A stretch of 64,000 nucleotides of DNA from assembly GCA_945868475.1 (NCBI GenBank), contig CAMBLM010000001.1, positions 248,001 to 312,000 on the forward strand. The letters are read 5' to 3'. The notes beneath the pieces are model-generated. The model was not told the DNA's origin. It searched no databases and was given only the letters and a program-made list of their open reading frames with translations. Positions 1 to 9,073 of the stretch are shown piece by piece; position 1 is the stretch's first letter; each line of letters begins with the position of its first letter. Origin of the DNA: an uncultured Ruminococcus sp. (GTDB taxonomy: Bacteria; Bacillota; Clostridia; Oscillospirales; Ruminococcaceae). Made by a program: the position numbers and the translations under genes.

Positions 1-2
1 AA

Positions 3-485
3 GGTTCTTTAGAGTGCGGCCTTTTTTATGGAGAAACCGAGAAAGGATATATTTCCTGCGTTTTTCACCAAAGCAGCGGAGGATTTGCGGCTGAAACCGA
101 GTCGTGGAGCGAAGTTGATAACACAACTGTTTATAACGGCGTAAGTGCTGACGGTCAACCATATTGCGTTGCCGAAATGAATATGTATGGTTTTTCTGCT
201 TTTTTAGGCGAATTTCCAATTGGTGAAGATACTTGGGTTAATATCACAATGTCTTTTCCCGAAAGTGAAATGGATGCTGTTCGTGATGATATTATTTCGA
301 TGATGGGTACACTAACTTTGATAAATGATCCGGTCAGCATCGATGAATCCTCTAAAAATAATTATGAGAATCCTAAAACCGGTGAATCCGCTATGCCGAT
401 AGCTGCTTCTGTACTGATGATCGCATCGGCGGCAGTTATACTTAAATCAATAAATTTTAATGCTGATAAAAGGCATAAAAAATAA
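3..485 (+). CDS. C-terminal part of a surface protein with sorting-like tail (partial)
   Basis: The reading frame is open from the left edge, so the N-terminus and true start lie outside the window. About 160 residues remain. The visible part has no family motif that I recognise. Its end is informative: NPKTGE is followed by a hydrophobic stretch (about 17 residues) and a basic tail ending DKRHKK. This resembles a sortase cell-wall sorting signal (LPxTG-like, here NPKTG) or a simple C-terminal membrane anchor. It stops 21 bases before tyrS, and no terminator is visible between them, so read-through into tyrS is possible. A surface-anchored protein is likely; its activity is unknown. Confidence 0.6.
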   Translation, partial: GSLECGLFYGETEKGYISCVFHQSSGGFAAETESWSEVDNTTVYNGVSADGQPYCVAEMNMYGFSAFLGEFPIGEDTWVNITMSFPESEMDAVRDDIISMMGTLTLINDPVSIDESSKNNYENPKTGESAMPIAASVLMIASAAVILKSINFNADKRHKK

Positions 486-506
486 CTAAAATAAGGAGAA
501 GTAATA

Positions 507-1721
507 ATGACTTTATACGAAGAACTTGTAAGAAGAGGACTTATCGCTCAGGTCACCGATGAAAAGGAGATCAGCGAAATGATAAACAACGGAAAGGCTA
601 CTTTTTATATCGGTTTCGACCCGACAGCAGACAGTCTTCACGTTGGACACTTTATGGCACTCTGCCTTATGAAGCGTTTGCAGATGGCAGGCAACAAGCC
701 TATCGTTCTTATCGGCGGCGGCACAGCTATGATCGGCGATCCTTCGGGCAAGACTGATATGAGAAAGATGATGACAAAAGAAACTATCGACCACAACGTT
801 GAATGTTTCAAGAAGCAGATGAGCAGATTTATCGACTTTTCTGAGGACAAGGCTATCGTTGTAAACAACGGTGACTGGCTGCTCGACCTTAACTACGTTG
901 ACGTTCTGCGTGAAGTAGGTGCTTGTTTCAGCGTAAATAAGATGCTCACTTTCGAGTGCTATAAGCAGAGAATGGAAAGAGGACTTACATTCCTTGAATT
1001 CAACTATATGATAATGCAGTCATACGATTTCTATATGCTTTTCCGGAAATACGGCTGTAATATGCAGTTCGGCGGTGATGACCAGTGGGCAAATATGCTC
1101 GGCGGCACGGAGCTTATCCGTAAAAAACTCGGCAAAGACGCTCATGCAATGACTATCACGCTTCTCCTCAACAGCGAGGGCAAGAAGATGGGCAAAACTG
1201 TAAGCGGTGCTGTATGGCTCGACCCCGAAAAGACTTCCCCGTACGATTTCTTCCAGTACTGGAGAAACGTTGATGATGCTGATGTTATCAAGTGTCTTAA
1301 AATGCTCACATTCGTTCCTATCGAGCAGATCGAAGAAATGGAAAAGACTATGCAGGGCGCAGAACTCAACAAGGCAAAGGAACTCCTCGCTTATGAGCTC
1401 ACAAAGCTTGTCCACGGCGAAGAAGAGGCTGAAAAGGCTCTCGCAGCTGCAAAGGCTATTTTTGCAAACGGCGGTGCATCTGCTGATATGCCTTCGACTG
1501 AGATCCCTGCCGCTGAACTTGAGGGCGGTATCAATATTCTTGATCTCCTTGTTAAGACAGGTCTTTGCCCGTCCAAGAGCGAGGGAAGAAGACTTGTTCA
1601 GCAGAACGGTATTGCTGTTGATGATGTAAAGGTAACTGACCCGAATGCAGTTATTACCATCAATGATTCCGTTGTTATCAAAAAGGGAAAGAAGATATTC
1701 CATAAGGCTGTTAAAGCGTAA
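507..1721 (+). CDS. tyrS: Tyrosyl-tRNA synthetase
   Basis: Class I aminoacyl-tRNA synthetase that charges tRNA-Tyr with tyrosine using ATP in the cytoplasm. The 404 residues match the usual bacterial length. The HIGH motif is HVGH at about residues 45-48. The KMSKS equivalent is KMGKT at 227-231, a normal variant in TyrRS. An S4-type RNA-binding domain occupies roughly residues 345-395. The ATG is preceded by AAGGAG at a good distance. No T-box leader is present, because the upstream DNA is coding, so T-box control is not supported here. A strong hairpin terminator follows. Assignment is secure. Confidence 0.97.
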   Translation: MTLYEELVRRGLIAQVTDEKEISEMINNGKATFYIGFDPTADSLHVGHFMALCLMKRLQMAGNKPIVLIGGGTAMIGDPSGKTDMRKMMTKETIDHNVECFKKQMSRFIDFSEDKAIVVNNGDWLLDLNYVDVLREVGACFSVNKMLTFECYKQRMERGLTFLEFNYMIMQSYDFYMLFRKYGCNMQFGGDDQWANMLGGTELIRKKLGKDAHAMTITLLLNSEGKKMGKTVSGAVWLDPEKTSPYDFFQYWRNVDDADVIKCLKMLTFVPIEQIEEMEKTMQGAELNKAKELLAYELTKLVHGEEEAEKALAAAKAIFANGGASADMPSTEIPAAELEGGINILDLLVKTGLCPSKSEGRRLVQQNGIAVDDVKVTDPNAVITINDSVVIKKGKKIFHKAVKA

Positions 1722-1739
1722 GACATTATAAACGAAAAA

Positions 1740-1771
1740 CGCCGCAGAGAATCACATCTGCGGCGAATTTT
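1740..1771 (+). terminator. Intrinsic terminator after tyrS
   Basis: A perfect 9-base stem (CGCCGCAGA, 1740-1748, with TCTGCGGCG, 1757-1765) around an 8-base loop is followed by AATTTTGTT. It fits Rho-independent termination of tyrS. Confidence 0.8.
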
Positions 1772-1789
1772 GTTATATACTTTTTAGAT

Positions 1790-1826
1790 AAAATAAAAAG
1801 GACGCTTCTTTTGAAAGCATCCTTTT
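1790..1826 (-). terminator. Intrinsic terminator for rpmB
   Basis: The arms 1796-1807 and 1815-1826 pair. On the minus strand the single imperfect position becomes a G-U wobble, and the stem is followed by UUUUAUUUUA, so it terminates minus-strand rpmB. It lies back to back with the tyrS terminator. Confidence 0.75.
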
Positions 1827-1847
1827 CATGCATTACAATTGCGGTAA

Positions 1848-2036
1848 TTATACTGCACGGGTAACCTTATTGGAACGAAGACATCTGGAGCATACATAGA
1901 TATGTGTAGGAGTTCCGTTTACGATTGCCTTTACGCGCTTAACATTAGGCTTCCAAGTTCTGTTTGAACGACGGTGAGAATGGGAAACCTTTATACCGAA
2001 AGTAACACCCTTTCCGCAAATTTCGCACTTTGCCAT
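1848..2036 (-). CDS. rpmB: Large ribosomal subunit protein bL28
   Basis: This 62-residue basic protein of the 50S subunit matches bL28. It begins MAKCEICGKGVTFG and carries two CXXC pairs (CEIC near the N-terminus, CSRC near residue 51), the zinc-binding form of L28. AAGGAGG lies upstream of its ATG, with its own promoter further upstream. It is a single-gene unit facing tyrS. In Bacillus, rpmB lies beside spoVM; here the two are far apart, so the synteny is broken at this point. Confidence 0.96.
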   Translation of the reverse strand: MAKCEICGKGVTFGIKVSHSHRRSNRTWKPNVKRVKAIVNGTPTHIYVCSRCLRSNKVTRAV

Positions 2037-2082
2037 AGGGTTACACCTCCTTTTTAATAGTCGTTACATAGTCAACGTTAAG

Positions 2083-2111
2083 ATTATACCACAAGTAAAA
2101 TTAAATTGCAA
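2083..2111 (-). promoter_or_regulatory. Sigma-A promoter of rpmB
   Basis: On the minus strand TTGCAA (2111-2106) and TATAAT (2088-2083) are separated by 17 bases. A TG lies upstream of the -10 box. Confidence 0.8.
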
Positions 2112-2179
2112 GTGTTTTTTCAAAAAAAATCAGAAAAAACCAAAGTTTTTTATTTTGTACAGAAAATCAACAAAATCAC

Positions 2180-2208
2180 TTGTGTTTTTTTATTAAATAT
2201 GGTATAAT
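2180..2208 (+). promoter_or_regulatory. Sigma-A promoter of the scpAB operon
   Basis: TTGTGT (2180-2185), 17 bases, then TATAAT (2203-2208), about 40 bases before the first gene. The spacing and -10 box are ideal. Confidence 0.8.
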
Positions 2209-2249
2209 GAATCCGATTAGTTGTTTGAAATTCTGTATGGAGAGTGTAT

Positions 2250-2942
2250 ATGAGTACAATTTTATCGGGAAGACTGCTGTCGTTTCTCGTTCGTCTTATA
2301 GTTTTAATGGTCGCGTTTCCTGTCCATGAATCTGCGCATGGTCTTGTTGCCTACTGGCTCGGTGATGATACTGCAAAAAAGCAGGGCAGGATAAGCCTTA
2401 ACCCTGCAAAGCACATAAGCCTTTGGGGTGCTCTGTTTATGCTCTTTGTCGGCGTAGGTGCGGCAAAGCCTGTTCCTATCGATGCGCGAAAATTCAAAAA
2501 TCCAAAGGTCGGAATGGCTGTTTCGTCGCTTGCAGGGCCTGTTTCAAACCTTATATTGGCGTATCTTTCGATGATAGTTTTCCGTGTACTTTATATTGTT
2601 GAGTTTGTAAAAGGTTCAAGTACAGTGTTGAGCGTTGCTGAGTATATATTTGAGTATGGAGCGATACTTAATATCGGACTTGCTGTGTTCAATCTGCTTC
2701 CTATCCCGCCGCTCGACGGTTCGAGAATTTTGACTCTGTTTCTGCCGCAGGATAAATACTTCGGCATCATGAAATATGAACGCTACATTTTCGGAGTGCT
2801 GTTCATTGTTGTATTTTTAGGCTTGCTGGATAAACCGCTTGCATTTCTCCAGAATGTGACAGCGAATGTACTTTGGTCGCTTACGAACTGGGTCGATCTT
2901 ATCGCAAATTTGTTTATAAAAAGTAACATCGGGGTAATCTGA
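2250..2942 (+). CDS. Membrane site-2 protease-like protein (peptidase M50)
   Basis: An intramembrane zinc metalloprotease-like protein of about 230 residues. The zinc-binding HESAH (HEXXH) lies in an early hydrophobic segment near residue 27. The second metal-site signature NLLPIPPLDGSR is near residue 152. Several membrane segments are present and there is no PDZ domain, which places it with the small YwhC-type M50 proteins rather than RseP. ATG 2250 is preferred over GTG 2244 because GGAGAG then has proper spacing. It is the first gene of the scpA-scpB operon, an arrangement common in Clostridia. Its substrate is unknown. Confidence 0.85.
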   Translation: MSTILSGRLLSFLVRLIVLMVAFPVHESAHGLVAYWLGDDTAKKQGRISLNPAKHISLWGALFMLFVGVGAAKPVPIDARKFKNPKVGMAVSSLAGPVSNLILAYLSMIVFRVLYIVEFVKGSSTVLSVAEYIFEYGAILNIGLAVFNLLPIPPLDGSRILTLFLPQDKYFGIMKYERYIFGVLFIVVFLGLLDKPLAFLQNVTANVLWSLTNWVDLIANLFIKSNIGVI

Positions 2943-2943
2943 T

Positions 2944-3687
2944 TTGGAAACAATATCTTTTAAGCTGGAGGTGTTTGAAGGGCCGCTTGACCTGCTCCTG
3001 CACCTTATATCAAAGCATAAACTGAATATCAACGATATACCGATAGTAATGCTCGTTGATCAATATCTTGAATACATCGATAAGGCTGTTGACAAAGATA
3101 TGGAAAGCGCAGGCGAGTTTCTTGAAATGGCAGCACAGCTCGTGTATATGAAAACCGTTTCGCTCCTGCCGTCAAGGGAGGAGGCGGAAGTGATGAAGAA
3201 AGAGCTGGAGGGACGGCTTATTGAGTATTCTCTCTGCAAGCTTGCTTCGGGACTTATGCAGCAGCGCTATATCGGAAACAATATCACCGTGCGAAAGCGT
3301 ATGCACATAGAATTTGACAACACTTATCCGCTTATCCACGATCCGGAGGAGCTTCTTGCGGCATATAAAAATATTGGTGCGAAAAAGCCTGAAGAGCCGA
3401 TAAAGCTTGATTCATTCAACACTATTGTAAAGAAAAAGATAGTTTCCGTTACCTCAAAGATAGTTTATGTCCTGCGAAATCTTTATAAGACGGGAAAATG
3501 TATGACCGACAGCCTTTTTGAAGGTCTGACCGACCGTTCGGAGAGAGTTGCGGTGTTTCTTGCAATACTTGAACTGACTAAATCCGGACGAATACTGCTT
3601 AATGATGACAACAGCGAGATAGTTTTTAACAAGGACTATGTAAAACCGACACAGCCGACAGAAAACGAAACTCCCACATATAACTAA
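2944..3687 (+). CDS. scpA: Segregation and condensation protein A
   Basis: Kleisin subunit that bridges the SMC head domains in the bacterial condensin complex and works with ScpB in chromosome segregation. The N-terminal region contains the family signature FEGPLDLLLHLI near residues 11-22, and the C-terminal part fits the winged-helix end of a kleisin. The length of 247 residues is typical. The start is a TTG lying directly after the upstream stop, with a weak GGGG ribosome site; this suggests translational coupling. scpB follows after 18 bases. Confidence 0.95.
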   Translation: METISFKLEVFEGPLDLLLHLISKHKLNINDIPIVMLVDQYLEYIDKAVDKDMESAGEFLEMAAQLVYMKTVSLLPSREEAEVMKKELEGRLIEYSLCKLASGLMQQRYIGNNITVRKRMHIEFDNTYPLIHDPEELLAAYKNIGAKKPEEPIKLDSFNTIVKKKIVSVTSKIVYVLRNLYKTGKCMTDSLFEGLTDRSERVAVFLAILELTKSGRILLNDDNSEIVFNKDYVKPTQPTENETPTYN

Positions 3688-3705
3688 AGGGGGAATGACT
3701 TTAAA

Positions 3706-4299
3706 ATGAGATTAAATGAAGAACTTTCGATAGTCGAATCCATACTTTTCGCAAGCGGTGATCCGGTGGAAAAATCAAGGCTTGCGCAGGCTTCCGGCAT
3801 CGAAGAGGAAACGATAGAAAAAATAATAAATATGCTCAATGACCGCTATGAAGAAAACGAAAGCGCGTTGATGATAATCAAGCTTTCGGACAGCTATCAG
3901 CTCTGCGTCCGTGAAAAATTCATCGACTATATCCGTGCGGCAATGGAAACCCGAAAGGCTGCTCCGCTTTCGCCTGCCGCAATGGAAGTCCTTACGATAA
4001 TCGCTTACAATCAGCCTGTTACCAAAGGTTTTGTTGAGCATATCAGAGGAACAGACAGTTCAAGCGTTGTAAATTCGCTTGTTGAAAAAAATCTGCTTGA
4101 AGAGGCAGGCAGACTTGACGTCCCCGGGCGGCCTATCGCGTATAAAACGACAGCGGCATTCCTGCGAAGCTTTCAGCTTTCCTCGCTTGATGATCTTCCT
4201 GCTGTTCCGAACGGAGATTCACAGGTAAGCTTTGATGAGCTTCTTATAAAGGAAAACGAAGCTGATATTTCCGATGAAGCGGAAGGATCAAAGGAATAA
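3706..4299 (+). CDS. scpB: Segregation and condensation protein B
   Basis: Winged-helix partner of ScpA in the SMC-ScpAB complex. The 197-residue protein begins with the usual ScpB opening (VESILFASGDPV), and carries the conserved stretch EVLTIIAYNQPVT near residues 95-107 followed by a strong V-S-LVEKNLLEEAGR region. The ATG has a good AGGGGG site upstream. The acidic C-terminal tail is common in the family. It is co-transcribed with scpA. Confidence 0.95.
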   Translation: MRLNEELSIVESILFASGDPVEKSRLAQASGIEEETIEKIINMLNDRYEENESALMIIKLSDSYQLCVREKFIDYIRAAMETRKAAPLSPAAMEVLTIIAYNQPVTKGFVEHIRGTDSSSVVNSLVEKNLLEEAGRLDVPGRPIAYKTTAAFLRSFQLSSLDDLPAVPNGDSQVSFDELLIKENEADISDEAEGSKE

Positions 4300-4304
4300 G
4301 GCTT

Positions 4305-5072
4305 ATGACGGCACTTATTATAATAGCGGCAATAGTGTTTTTGCTTTTTCTTTTATTCAAAGCCAAGATACGCGTTGAGCTGAAATATCTTGGCGGAGTG
4401 CTTGATCTTAAAGTAAAGTATCTCTGCTTTACGATATTTCCGTTTAAAGAAAAGAAGCCAAAGCGCGAACGCCGAAAGAAAACGAAGTCACATTCTGAAG
4501 ATAACGGTTCGGAAGATAAAGTTGAGCTTTCTTCTGATGCAAAGGAAGCTGTGAGTGAAGCGGAGGATTTCATAGATCGTACCTCTGATGAAGCCGCTGA
4601 CTCTGCTGTTTCGGAAAAGGATAAAAAGAAGCTTTCCGAAACATTCAATATGATAAAAGTCCGTATTGAGCAGTTCAAGCTGCTTTGGAAAACTGTAAAA
4701 AAGTTTTTGACAAAGCTTTTCAAAGGCATAAAAATAACAAACCTTATGATCGATTTTGTCGTAAGCGGTGAAGATGCCTGCGAAGCTGCTGTGAATTACG
4801 GAAAAATCAGCGCGGCTGTTTATAACGGCATTGCACTGTTAAAGCTTATGTTCAGAGTTTCCGTAAAAACGGTCGATATTGGCTGTGAATTTGAGTCGGG
4901 AAAGAGCAGCTATGACTGCGCCGCGAATGTAACGCTCGGACTCGGAACGGCTGTCGGGCTTCTGCTCGGAGTGCTTTTCGGGTATATGAAAAACAAAGAG
5001 AAGATAGATGAACTTGGGGCTTCATTAAACAGCTCCGATTCAGATAATAAATTAGAAAACTCAATGGCTTGA
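4305..5072 (+). CDS. DUF2953 membrane-associated protein
   Basis: This 255-residue protein starts with a hydrophobic segment (residues 2-19) and continues with a beta-rich KIRVELKYLGG motif that I recognise from DUF2953. A highly charged linker (about residues 50-105) follows, then a C-terminal region with another hydrophobic stretch near 215-230. DUF2953 proteins commonly lie next to ytfJ in spore formers, as here, but no biochemical role is established. It starts 5 bases after scpB, in the same operon. Confidence 0.75.
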   Translation: MTALIIIAAIVFLLFLLFKAKIRVELKYLGGVLDLKVKYLCFTIFPFKEKKPKRERRKKTKSHSEDNGSEDKVELSSDAKEAVSEAEDFIDRTSDEAADSAVSEKDKKKLSETFNMIKVRIEQFKLLWKTVKKFLTKLFKGIKITNLMIDFVVSGEDACEAAVNYGKISAAVYNGIALLKLMFRVSVKTVDIGCEFESGKSSYDCAANVTLGLGTAVGLLLGVLFGYMKNKEKIDELGASLNSSDSDNKLENSMA

Positions 5073-5097
5073 TTTTCAGGCAGAAAGGATAAAAACA

Positions 5098-5586
5098 ATG
5101 GACGATAAAGTAAAAGATTTAGTCAGAACTTCACTCGATAAAGTAAAGGAGCTTTCTGATGCCGATACAATAATCGGAGATCCGATAAAGCTTGACGGCG
5201 TTACGATAATCCCTGTTTCAAAGGTTTCTTACGGCTTTGCGGCAGGCGGCTCTGATCTTCCGTCAAAGTCGAGCAGTGAACTTTTCGGCGGCGGCACCGG
5301 CGGAGGAGTTACAATTCAGCCTATTGCGTTTATAGTTGTTGCAAACGGCGATGTAAAGCTTCTCCAGATCAACCAGGACAAGTCATCAACGGGTGCTATC
5401 GTTAATCTTGTCCCCGAACTTTTTGACAAGGTGCAGGGACTTTTCAGCAAGAAAAAGGCTGATGATGAACCTCTTGGCGTAACTCCCGACATCAACACTG
5501 AGGGACTGAATCTTTCTCTTGATGATGAACCTGAAACGAGCGATAACAGCAAAAAATCGAACAGCTCGTCAGAATTTGATTTCTAA
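5098..5586 (+). CDS. ytfJ: Sporulation protein YtfJ (GerW family)
   Basis: The 162-residue protein fits the YtfJ/GerW spore protein family. It has the expected TIIGDPIKLDGVTIIPVSKVSYGFAAGGS region near residues 25-53, a glycine-rich segment (FGGGTGGG), and an IQPIAFIVVANGDVKLL block. In Bacillus subtilis GerW is needed for germinant responses of spores. The acidic Ser-rich tail is variable. AAAGGA precedes the ATG. Its position between DUF2953 and a DacF-type carboxypeptidase is a familiar clostridial order, and it supports a spore-forming ancestry. Confidence 0.9.
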   Translation: MDDKVKDLVRTSLDKVKELSDADTIIGDPIKLDGVTIIPVSKVSYGFAAGGSDLPSKSSSELFGGGTGGGVTIQPIAFIVVANGDVKLLQINQDKSSTGAIVNLVPELFDKVQGLFSKKKADDEPLGVTPDINTEGLNLSLDDEPETSDNSKKSNSSSEFDF

Positions 5587-5642
5587 AATCCGAGTTTTCG
5601 TCATAGTATGTACTGCTAATTATAAATTTGGTGGTGTATGCT

Positions 5643-6779
5643 ATGAAAAAAATGATCGCTGTGGTGCTTTCGTGCGTGATGATATTAGCTTTTACGCCTA
5701 AAACGAATGCCGCAGAAAATATTTCGCTTTCCGCTAAGGCGGCTGTCCTTATTGAAGCTGAAACGGGAACGATAATTCTTGCAAAAAACGAGAACCAAAA
5801 GCTGCCGATGGCGAGCACAACAAAGATAATGACCACTTTGCTGACGCTTGAAAGCGGTGATCTTGACAAAGTTTATGCCGTTCCCGATGAGGCTCTTATG
5901 ACAGAGGGTTCGTCAATGGGACTTTGCTTCGGCGAAAGCGTTACAAAAAATCAACTTTGCTATGGAATGATGCTCCCATCGGGGAATGATGCGGCGAATA
6001 CGGCGGCACTTCTTATAAGCGGCAGCTTTGAGAGCTTTGCACGGCGAATGAATCGCAGAGCTGCTAAGATCGGTATGGAAAACTCGAATTTCGTCACGCC
6101 GTCGGGACTTCATGATGAAAAACATTACTCAACAGCTTACGATATGGCTCTGCTTACGCGTGAAGCACTCAAAAACGAGCATTTCGGTGAGATATGCCGA
6201 ACGAAAAGCATAAAGCTTTCTTCGGATGGTTTTCAGTCGGATAAGTACCTCTCGAATACGAACCGTTTGCTGACCAAATATCAATACTGCATCGGAGTAA
6301 AGACGGGTTTTACCGATGAAGCGGGTCGGTGCCTTGTTTCGGCTGCCGAAAAAGACGGTGTAAAGCTTATTGCTGTTACATTGAACGCTTCGGACGATTG
6401 GAACGACCATATCAAAATGTTTGAAATAGGTTTTGCTTGTACAAAACGTGTTAAGCCCGATAACTTTACAGATAAATTCAGCGTTGATCTTGTCGGAGGA
6501 ACATCTGACAGTGTGAAGTGCAGGCTTTCCGAAGCACCTGAGTTTACCTCAGTGAATGGTTCACTGCCTGATATAACGGAAAAATCTTTTATTCCCGATT
6601 TCGTCTATGCACCAATCATGGAGGGGGATGAGGTCGGATATGTTGAGTACAGCGCTTACGGAGATGTTTTATGCAGACGGACAATAGTTGCGGATGAAAG
6701 CTGTTCTTATAAAAGCAGCGATGTAAAAAAATCTTTGTATAATAGTGTGATAGATATGCTTAAAAAGCTTTTTGAATAA
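5643..6779 (+). CDS. dacF: Serine-type D-Ala-D-Ala carboxypeptidase (DacF/PBP5-like)
   Basis: A low-molecular-mass penicillin-binding protein that trims the terminal D-alanine from peptidoglycan stem peptides outside the membrane. A signal peptide covers about residues 1-24 from the ATG at 5643. The three active-site motifs are present: STTK (SXXK), SGN, and KTG in GVKTGFTDEAG. ATG 5643 is chosen over the upstream GTG because it begins a clean signal peptide and has GGTGG at proper spacing. The C-terminal domain and a short terminal hydrophobic or amphipathic helix fit membrane attachment. The dacF symbol is by neighbourhood; it could equally be dacA or dacB. Confidence 0.87.
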   Translation: MKKMIAVVLSCVMILAFTPKTNAAENISLSAKAAVLIEAETGTIILAKNENQKLPMASTTKIMTTLLTLESGDLDKVYAVPDEALMTEGSSMGLCFGESVTKNQLCYGMMLPSGNDAANTAALLISGSFESFARRMNRRAAKIGMENSNFVTPSGLHDEKHYSTAYDMALLTREALKNEHFGEICRTKSIKLSSDGFQSDKYLSNTNRLLTKYQYCIGVKTGFTDEAGRCLVSAAEKDGVKLIAVTLNASDDWNDHIKMFEIGFACTKRVKPDNFTDKFSVDLVGGTSDSVKCRLSEAPEFTSVNGSLPDITEKSFIPDFVYAPIMEGDEVGYVEYSAYGDVLCRRTIVADESCSYKSSDVKKSLYNSVIDMLKKLFE

Positions 6780-6794
6780 AAAAGGAGAATGATC

Positions 6795-7523
6795 GTGGAA
6801 AAAATAAGACTGCAAAAGCTCATTTCCGAAAGCGGATTATGCTCGCGCCGAAAGGCTGAGGAGTTTATAATCAACGGAAAGGTCAAGGTCAACGGACACC
6901 CTGCGTCTATCGGTGACGGTGCAACCTACAATGATATTATCACCGTAAACGGCGAGCGTATCCGCCTTGAAAAGAAACGCAAAAAATATTATATCATGCT
7001 CAACAAACCGCGAGGATATGTAACAACGATGTCGGACGAACTTGACAGAAGGTGCGTTACGGAACTTCTCACCGGGCTTGATGAAGGGGTTTATCCGATA
7101 GGAAGACTTGACAGAAATTCCGAGGGTATGCTGCTTTTCACCAATGACGGAAAGTTCGCCAATGATATTATGCATCCGAGCCGTCATATCTCAAAAACAT
7201 ATCGCGTTACCGTTCGTCCGTCCATAACCGAGGATCAGCTCGTTCAGCTTACTGCAGGTGTTGAGATCGACGGAAGAAAAACACTTCCTGCAAATGTTGA
7301 AGTTCTTGACGAAGAAGAGGGCAGGGTAGTGCTTCGCATAATAATCCGTGAGGGAAGAAACCGTCAGATACGTAAAATGTGTGAAGCTGTCGGACTTGAA
7401 GTTGCTCGACTTCGCAGAACGGCTATCGGTCCTGTGAAACTTGGTATGCTCAAACCCGGAACATGGCGTGAACTTACCGCGGAAGAAGTAAAGGCACTTC
7501 GCAATGCTGTTAATGAACAGTAA
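6795..7523 (+). CDS. rluB: Ribosomal large subunit pseudouridine synthase B
   Basis: Modifies uridine in 23S rRNA helix 89-type sites. The N-terminal S4 RNA-binding domain (about residues 3-60, with RLQKLISESGLCSRRKAEEFI) is followed by the RsuA/RluB catalytic domain, where the catalytic aspartate lies in GRLDRNSEG. The C-terminal EGRNRQIRKMCEAVG block is typical. GTG 6795 is preferred over ATG 6789 because the AAAGGAG site would be too close to the latter. It is the last gene of the scpAB operon and lies 15 bases after dacF. Confidence 0.93.
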   Translation: MEKIRLQKLISESGLCSRRKAEEFIINGKVKVNGHPASIGDGATYNDIITVNGERIRLEKKRKKYYIMLNKPRGYVTTMSDELDRRCVTELLTGLDEGVYPIGRLDRNSEGMLLFTNDGKFANDIMHPSRHISKTYRVTVRPSITEDQLVQLTAGVEIDGRKTLPANVEVLDEEEGRVVLRIIIREGRNRQIRKMCEAVGLEVARLRRTAIGPVKLGMLKPGTWRELTAEEVKALRNAVNEQ

Positions 7524-7569
7524 AAATGTTGCAAAATATGAACAAATTGAAAATATAATAGATTTAATC

Positions 7570-7598
7570 TTGCCAACCAAGTTTAAATGATGTATAAT
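7570..7598 (+). promoter_or_regulatory. Sigma-A promoter of the carboxyl-transfer operon
   Basis: TTGCCA (7570-7575), 17 bases, TATAAT (7593-7598), about 42 bases before the ATG of the carboxyltransferase gene. Confidence 0.8.
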
Positions 7599-7639
7599 AT
7601 ATGATGGTTTAATTTTAAGTATTGAACGGAGGAACGTTT

Positions 7640-8995
7640 ATGTTGACTGAAAGCCAGAAAACCAAGCTCGCTGACTACAAAAACAACGCAGCGGCTTCGA
7701 CAAAGGCAAAAGAAAGACTTACTGATTTATTCGACGATGGTGTTTATACCGAGATCAATTCCGCTGTAAAGGCTGAAGATGCAGCTGTTGTTACTGCATA
7801 CGGCTATGTGGACGGAAGCCCTGTTTATGCATTTTCTCAGGATAAAAGCGTAAACAACGGTGCTGTTACAAAGGCTGTTGCAGCTAAGATCTGCAAGGTT
7901 TATGAACTCGCATCGAGAAATGGTGTTCCTGTTGTTGGAATTTTTGATTCCAACGGTGCTGTAGTTACCGATGGTGCTGATGCTATCGCTTCTTACAGCG
8001 AGATCCTCGCATATACAAACAATCTTTCCGGCGTTGTTCCCCAGATCGCTGTTATCGCAGGCACTTGCGTAGGCAGTGCAGCTCTTATCGCTGCATCTTC
8101 CGATTTTGTTGTTGCAACAGAAGACAGTGCTATCTACCTTACAGCAGGTGAAGGCAAGAATGGTGCAGACGCAGCAAAGCTCGGCGGCGTTTCCGTACTT
8201 GCAAAGGACGATGCTGAAGCAGTGAAGAGCGCAAGAGATATTCTTTCTCTTCTCCCTGCAAACAACCTTGCGGTTGCTCCCGAATTTGAATTTACTGCTC
8301 CTGCAAAGGCTGCAGACGGCAAGGCAGCAGATGTTGCTGAGGCTCTCGCAGACGAAGGCAGCGTTATTGAACTTTCCAAGGAGTTTGGTAAGGCATCTTA
8401 CACAGCTCTTGCAACTCTCGGTGGTTCTGTTGTTGGTATTGCAGCAACAAACAAGACAGCTGATAAACTCACTTCCGATGACAGCTCCAAGCTTGCTCGT
8501 TTTGTAAGAACCTGCGATGCTTTCTCTATCCCAGTTGTTACTGTTATCGATACAGAGGGCTTTGAGAACAATGATAATATCCGCGATCTCGCAAAGCTTG
8601 CAAATGCTTATGCTGAAGCAACAACTGTTAAGGTTTCCGTTGTTACAGGCAACGCTATCGGCTCAGCAATGGTAGCACTCGGAACAGCTAATGCTGATAT
8701 GACATTTGCTTATCCCAATGCTGTAATTTCTCCTGTTGCTCCTGTTACTGCTGCTGAATTCCTTTATCACGATAAGCTCAAGGGTGCAGCTGATGTTAAG
8801 GCTGAAAGAAACAAGATCGCTGCTGAATATGCTGAAAATGAAGCTTCTGCATTCGCTGCTGCTGAAAAGGGCTGCGTTGATGCGGTTATCACTTCCGATG
8901 AAACAAGAGCTAAGGTTCAGTCTGTTCTTGAACTTATGGCAGGCAAGCGTCTTAACAAGCGTCTTCCTAAGAAGCACAGCAATATGCCTTTCTAA
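7640..8995 (+). CDS. Biotin-dependent acyl-CoA carboxyltransferase subunit (divergent)
   Basis: A two-half crotonase-fold carboxyltransferase of the PccB/MmdA/12S type, which moves the carboxyl group between carboxybiotin and an acyl-CoA. At 451 residues from ATG 7640 (GGAGG at good spacing) it is shorter than typical members (about 510). The N-terminal KERLTDLFDDGVYTEIN matches the family opening, and both halves contain the expected Gly-Ser-Ala oxyanion-type loops (TCVGSAALIA and GNAIGSAMVALG). The usual RKAYGGA block in the second half is not recognisable. Next come a biotin carrier and an OadA-like subunit, so the partners are clear. The acyl-CoA is inferred to be methylmalonyl-CoA or propionyl-CoA. 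Confidence 0.8.
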   Translation: MLTESQKTKLADYKNNAAASTKAKERLTDLFDDGVYTEINSAVKAEDAAVVTAYGYVDGSPVYAFSQDKSVNNGAVTKAVAAKICKVYELASRNGVPVVGIFDSNGAVVTDGADAIASYSEILAYTNNLSGVVPQIAVIAGTCVGSAALIAASSDFVVATEDSAIYLTAGEGKNGADAAKLGGVSVLAKDDAEAVKSARDILSLLPANNLAVAPEFEFTAPAKAADGKAADVAEALADEGSVIELSKEFGKASYTALATLGGSVVGIAATNKTADKLTSDDSSKLARFVRTCDAFSIPVVTVIDTEGFENNDNIRDLAKLANAYAEATTVKVSVVTGNAIGSAMVALGTANADMTFAYPNAVISPVAPVTAAEFLYHDKLKGAADVKAERNKIAAEYAENEASAFAAAEKGCVDAVITSDETRAKVQSVLELMAGKRLNKRLPKKHSNMPF

Positions 8996-9073
8996 GGTAT
9001 CATTTGTTTTCCTGAAAAGAATGTTTATCCGACAGTTTTCTGTCAAAAATAAATTGAATGGAGTTAATACATA

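Noticed and set aside
1183-1200. KMGKT instead of KMSKS in tyrosyl-tRNA synthetase.
   Set aside because: This is a normal variant in bacterial TyrRS and not a defect.
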